Assembly (NCBI GenBank): GCA_017560285.1
Contig: JAFYOG010000118.1
Location: 1-7,790 of the forward strand
Length of the DNA: 7,790 bases
From: Clostridia bacterium
GTDB lineage: Bacteria; Bacillota; Clostridia; Oscillospirales; CAG-382
Direction of reading: 5' to 3'
Shown: positions 4,799 to 7,790 of the stretch, piece after piece
Numbering within the stretch: the stretch's first letter is position 1
Layout of the letters: each line of letters opens with the position of its first letter
Position numbers and translations under genes: made by a program
Notes under the pieces: generated by a model
Databases searched by the model: none
What the model saw: only the letters and a program-made list of their open reading frames with translations
Told to the model about the DNA's origin: nothing

Positions 4799-6356
4799 TT
4801 TTAATACCTCTAAAATTTAAAATTATTAAAACTATCGTTATCCCAAAAGATGCATATAAAATCACATCGCCTAAATACGTATATAGGGTTTTATCCTTAA
4901 TCATCGATAAATCACAATATACAATATCTTTTGTAAGCGCACCCGATTTTTCTATAATTCTTCCTTTATCGTCTATGAAGGCAGAAATTCCCGTATTTGC
5001 CGCGCGGGCGATATATTTTCCTGTTTCGATTGCGCGAACTTGCCCGTGGCGAAGGTGAGTATATATACCTTGACTGTCGTTAAACCAGCTGTCGTTAGTA
5101 ACCACGGCAATTAATTCACCGTCGTTAGCTGCGCCTTCTTTTGCATATTTCGAAAATATGGAATCAAAGCAAACAAGCGGCGCAATTTTGCCGTATTCGG
5201 TATCTATAACTACAGCTTCGGTACCTTGGGAATAATTGCCTGAATCTGCACTGAATTCGGCAACAAAAGGAATAATCTTGCCCAACAAGTTTACCAACGG
5301 TATAAATTCGCCAAAGGGAACAAGATGCCTTTTATCGTATCTAACCGATAATTCTCCGTTTGGATAAATGCCGATAACAGAATTATACAGCACACCTTGC
5401 TCTCTATAGTTAATTCCCGTTATTATCGTAACGTTACGTTCTTTGCAGATTTTAGCTAATTCCTTATGTATAATGCCGTTTTCTGTAAACGTAAAAGGTA
5501 TAGCGCTTTCAGGCAGAATAATAATCTTAGCGCCGTTATCGGCGGCTTCCTTCGACATAGATACGTACGTATCTAAAATTCTTTCACTGTTGCCTTGTAT
5601 CCATTTTTCGTTAGATAAAACGTTCCCTTGCACAACTGCGGCAGGTACGGTTTCGGCAGTTGATTTGTCGATATACATAAGCGCCGTGCCAAGAATAAAA
5701 TTAACAGCTATAATAAGCGCGCCGGTAACAGCAAATGCCCTTTTCTTTTCTTTAACCGCAAATATAAACGCCACACAAGCCGCAATGGTAATAAAGGATA
5801 TAAAATCCTTGCCAAAAAGCGAAGCGGTTTGTAAACAAGGGATAACACCGGTTAAAGAAACGGCAATATTACTCCATGGGAACGCCATATTACCCAACGA
5901 CAATACCCATTCATGTATAACCCACATGCCGGCATAACCGAAAATTAACTTCCAATCGTCTTTTATCCATTTGGATATAAGCATTACCAAAGAAGTTACA
6001 GCGGCATGAAGCAATGGGATAAGTATGCACGAGCAAACTGCAATCAGACCTGCCTGAGAGCCCGAAAACCCAAATCTGTCGTATGGATATAACTCTGATA
6101 AAAAGAAATATAGCGGTGTATAGAACCCTAAAAAATACATAAAGAAGGGTGCGAAAGTTCTTTTACAAACCCTTCTTTGTGTAATTACTATATAAAACAG
6201 TGCAAGCAAAGATACAAAAGTAAACAAAAACAGTTCTTCTGCAAAATAGGGAAGTGTACCCAATATTCCCGAGAAGATTAACGTTAAATTACTTAATCTT
6301 TTGCTTTTTGCACATTTTAGTATTAGTTCTTTTGCTTTTATAAGAATATTAACCAA
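4776..6356 (-). CDS. lnt: Apolipoprotein N-acyltransferase
   Basis: This 526-residue integral membrane enzyme transfers a third acyl chain from phospholipid to the N-terminal cysteine of lipoproteins on the outer face of the cytoplasmic membrane. The first 230 residues form several hydrophobic helices (about 24-58, 68-90, 102-128, 137-153, 183-200, 208-227), followed by a nitrilase-type domain (about 236-482) and a last helix (about 494-514). The catalytic triad is visible: Glu283 in ILPESAIPF, Lys342 in RYDKRHLVPFGEFIP, and Cys396 in PLVCFDSIF, matching E267, K335 and C387 of E. coli. Family motifs VVQGN and TNDSWF are also present. Length is close to E. coli Lnt (512). The start is TTG 6354-6356, with AAGGAA six bases upstream and an 8-base overlap with the MORN gene. 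No in-frame ATG lies near. A canonical Lnt is less usual in Gram-positive bacteria. Confidence 0.94.
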   Translation of the reverse strand: MVNILIKAKELILKCAKSKRLSNLTLIFSGILGTLPYFAEELFLFTFVSLLALFYIVITQRRVCKRTFAPFFMYFLGFYTPLYFFLSELYPYDRFGFSGSQAGLIAVCSCILIPLLHAAVTSLVMLISKWIKDDWKLIFGYAGMWVIHEWVLSLGNMAFPWSNIAVSLTGVIPCLQTASLFGKDFISFITIAACVAFIFAVKEKKRAFAVTGALIIAVNFILGTALMYIDKSTAETVPAAVVQGNVLSNEKWIQGNSERILDTYVSMSKEAADNGAKIIILPESAIPFTFTENGIIHKELAKICKERNVTIITGINYREQGVLYNSVIGIYPNGELSVRYDKRHLVPFGEFIPLVNLLGKIIPFVAEFSADSGNYSQGTEAVVIDTEYGKIAPLVCFDSIFSKYAKEGAANDGELIAVVTNDSWFNDSQGIYTHLRHGQVRAIETGKYIARAANTGISAFIDDKGRIIEKSGALTKDIVYCDLSMIKDKTLYTYLGDVILYASFGITIVLIILNFRGIKNGKNPTA

Positions 6357-7197
6357 GGGTTATTCCTTCAGCCTTTCCCGCTACAAAGAAGCCGCGATAG
6401 GTTCTGCCGGTTGTAAAAGTATAGGTTGCGTTTTCGCCGTGAACGTATTCGCCTTTATCGTTTACAATAAAATTGCCGTTTTCATCAACAAGACGTGTAT
6501 CCATAAAATTATTACGGAACGCGCCGTTGTAACGCTCGCCGTTTGCCCAACGGTATACGCATTTATCGCCGTGGCGTTTATCGTTTAAAAAATCACCTTC
6601 GTAGCGGTCGCCGTTGGCATATGTCATTACGCCGTAACCGTCTTTTAGATTGTTATTAAAGGTTCCAACATATTTAGCGCCGGATGCCCAGGTAAATGTG
6701 CCTTCGCCTTGGCGTAAATCGTTTTCGTAATATCCCTCGTAAGAGTTGCCGTTAGCATACACAAACGTGCCATAGCCCTGTTTTACAGAATCCGTAAAGG
6801 TGCCGGTAAAAACATCTCCGTTTGCATACGTGTATACGCCGTTTCCGTGAATTTCATCAACCGAGAAATATCCTTCATACACATCACCGGTTGCATAAAA
6901 GCTCATTTTACCATATCCGTGGCGGCAACCGCCCTCAATATCGCCTACGTAAATATCGCCGTTGCTATAGGTGATAGTTTTTGCATAGTAATCAAGCTCG
7001 CCTTCCAGCTTAGAGGAATATTTAATTGTACCGCTAACAGGCTGTCCGTTTTCGGATTTGCCCAAGAATTTCGCACCGTTGTCCAGCGTTTCATACCGAG
7101 CGCCGGCTGCATATGCAACTAAAATTGTAATTATAACAGCTGTAACAGACGAAATCAGCAAAACAAGCAAAGGGTTTATTTTGCGTGTTGTTTCCAT
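6349..7197 (-). CDS. Membrane-anchored MORN-repeat protein
   Basis: This 282-residue protein has an uncleaved-looking N-terminal membrane helix (about 9-31) preceded by basic residues. A 45-residue linker follows, then MORN repeats. Six consecutive repeats of 23-24 residues start near 79, 103, 126, 149, 172 and 195 (NGDxYxGxF....xHGxGxxxYA). A degenerate seventh follows at 219 and an isolated final TGRTYRGFF at 263. The repeat part should lie outside the membrane, probably extracytoplasmic. MORN repeats form an elongated beta-sheet that binds proteins or lipids; no enzyme domain is present. The gene starts at ATG 7195-7197, three bases after the upstream stop, with GAGG inside the end of that gene. 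It runs 8 bases into lnt. The role is unknown; position beside lnt hints at envelope work. Confidence 0.9.
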   Translation of the reverse strand: METTRKINPLLVLLISSVTAVIITILVAYAAGARYETLDNGAKFLGKSENGQPVSGTIKYSSKLEGELDYYAKTITYSNGDIYVGDIEGGCRHGYGKMSFYATGDVYEGYFSVDEIHGNGVYTYANGDVFTGTFTDSVKQGYGTFVYANGNSYEGYYENDLRQGEGTFTWASGAKYVGTFNNNLKDGYGVMTYANGDRYEGDFLNDKRHGDKCVYRWANGERYNGAFRNNFMDTRLVDENGNFIVNDKGEYVHGENATYTFTTGRTYRGFFVAGKAEGITLG

Positions 7198-7200
7198 ATA

Positions 7201-7629
7201 TTAGTTACCTCTAATTGTGGACGAGAATTTGTTAGAAAGGCCTTCAAGCAAATCGGGGAATGCAAATGTTAACAAAAGGCATATTACCAATAGCGTGGCT
7301 ATTATAAGCGATACGTAGACAATTGATATATCCTTGCCTCTGTATTTGGCTTTAGCCATGCTTGCCTTTTCGGGTATAATATAGTATTTGCCGTCTTCGG
7401 TTTTGTTAATAACGTGAGTAAGGCTTTTTCCGGGACGAAGCGAGTTTTTTACGGCGTAGTTCAATTTAATGCCTAAATCCTCTAAAGAAATAGCAGATTC
7501 AGGGGAAGTAGCATCAATATCCAACAGCGCGCGTACTAATTTGCCTAAAAATCTGCTGTTGTAATAGGAAATAAGAATTGCCGCGCAAATACCTGCCGCA
7601 CTTAACCAAAGTAAGGTGTTAATGGTCAT
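7201..7629 (-). CDS. Hypothetical two-helix membrane protein
   Basis: I do not recognise this 142-residue protein. It has two clear membrane helices, at residues 5-22 and 102-123. Between them is a soluble section of about 80 residues containing EDLGIKLNYAVKNSLRPGKSLTHVINKTEDGKYYIIPEK. The last 18 residues are polar and follow the second helix. The N-terminus has no positive charge before the first helix, while SRFLGKLVR follows it, which suggests that the central domain lies in the cytoplasm. It starts at ATG 7627-7629. Its ribosome site TAGGAG overlaps the serS stop codon, so it is translationally linked to serS, and it is followed after three bases by the MORN protein. A partnership with that protein is a reasonable guess from adjacency only. 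Confidence 0.8.
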   Translation of the reverse strand: MTINTLLWLSAAGICAAILISYYNSRFLGKLVRALLDIDATSPESAISLEDLGIKLNYAVKNSLRPGKSLTHVINKTEDGKYYIIPEKASMAKAKYRGKDISIVYVSLIIATLLVICLLLTFAFPDLLEGLSNKFSSTIRGN

Positions 7630-7637
7630 AAAAACTC

Positions 7638-7790
7638 CTATTTAATAACGGTTTTGACAAGCATATAAGGTCTTAATGCTTCGGGAATATTTACACTGCC
7701 GTCGGCATTAAGATTGTTTTCGATAAATGCAATAAGCATTCTGGGGGGAGCAACAACAGTGTTGTTAAGAGTGTGAGCAAGATATTTGCC
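7638..7790 (-). CDS. serS: Seryl-tRNA synthetase, C-terminal fragment
   Basis: The last 50 codons of a gene that enters from the right edge on the minus strand end with TAG at 7638-7640. Seryl-tRNA synthetase charges tRNA-Ser (and tRNA-Sec) with serine in the cytoplasm. The fragment carries class II motif 3 in its SerRS form, AHTLNNTVVAPPRMLIAFIE (5-24), with the conserved ATP-binding Arg at residue 17, then ENNLNADGSVNIPEALRPYM, which is the standard end of bacterial SerRS. The six or seven residues after PYM are a short extension. The promoter, and any serine T-box, would lie outside the window. It is the most upstream visible gene of the minus-strand operon. Confidence 0.93.
   Translation of the reverse strand, partial: GKYLAHTLNNTVVAPPRMLIAFIENNLNADGSVNIPEALRPYMLVKTVIK

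Noticed and set aside
5443..5937. 164-codon plus-strand open frame inside lnt
   Set aside because: It is antisense to a clearly conserved gene, has no recognisable domain, and results from codon bias on the opposite strand.
6480..6990. Periodic DNA motif (about 69-72 bases, GCCGTT.GCATA) that could suggest a CRISPR or tandem repeat array
   Set aside because: The period equals the 23-24 residue MORN repeat and the units differ at the DNA level; it is coding, not an array.

Overview
The window looks like chromosomal DNA from a low-to-moderate GC Bacillota (Firmicutes), most likely an uncultured Clostridia-type organism. The evidence is a class-defining T-box riboswitch with a tryptophan specifier, two exact TTGACA-N17-TATAAT promoters, strong GGAGG ribosome binding sites, TTG starts, and AT-leaning coding sequence. 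No mobile-element gene, CRISPR array, rRNA or tRNA is visible. The genus cannot be named from sequence alone.

Layout, left to right. (1) Positions 1-243 (+) hold the last 80 codons of groEL. It ends at a 12-bp hairpin that also serves the convergent operon. (2) Positions 302-2026 (-) hold a compact three-gene operon: a Nudix hydrolase (first transcribed), a PNP/UDP-family nucleoside phosphorylase and a second Nudix hydrolase. An exact-consensus promoter at 2069-2097 drives it. This block looks more AT-rich than groEL and trpB on either side and reads like a nucleotide-salvage or nucleotide-sanitation cassette. (3) Positions 2144-2563 (+) hold a second exact-consensus promoter, divergent from the first, and a complete tryptophan T-box leader (specifier UGG, tRNA-acceptor-binding UGGC, antiterminator/terminator). 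A roughly 95-nt stretch follows with two candidate leader peptides containing Trp codons and a hairpin that buries the trpB Shine-Dalgarno. (4) Positions 2560-3777 (+) hold trpB with no trpA next to it, closed by a bidirectional terminator. (5) Positions 3807-7790 (-) hold a tightly packed, partly overlapping operon. In transcription order it contains the 3' end of serS, a two-helix membrane protein, a membrane-anchored MORN-repeat protein, lnt (apolipoprotein N-acyltransferase), an alpha/beta-hydrolase esterase, and a 27-residue membrane micropeptide that falls below normal gene-calling cut-offs.

How the parts fit. TrpB makes tryptophan from serine and indole. With no trpA beside it and a Trp-sensing T-box in front, it reads as a salvage enzyme switched on by uncharged tRNA-Trp. 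The sequence between the T-box terminator and trpB suggests a second, translational layer: leader-peptide translation would open the hairpin covering the trpB ribosome binding site. This resembles in concept the T-box plus leader-peptide control known for Bacillus subtilis rtpA, and it is the most interesting point in the window. The serS operon groups translation with envelope functions (MORN anchor, lipoprotein acylation, deacylation). The serS link may reflect only shared transcription.
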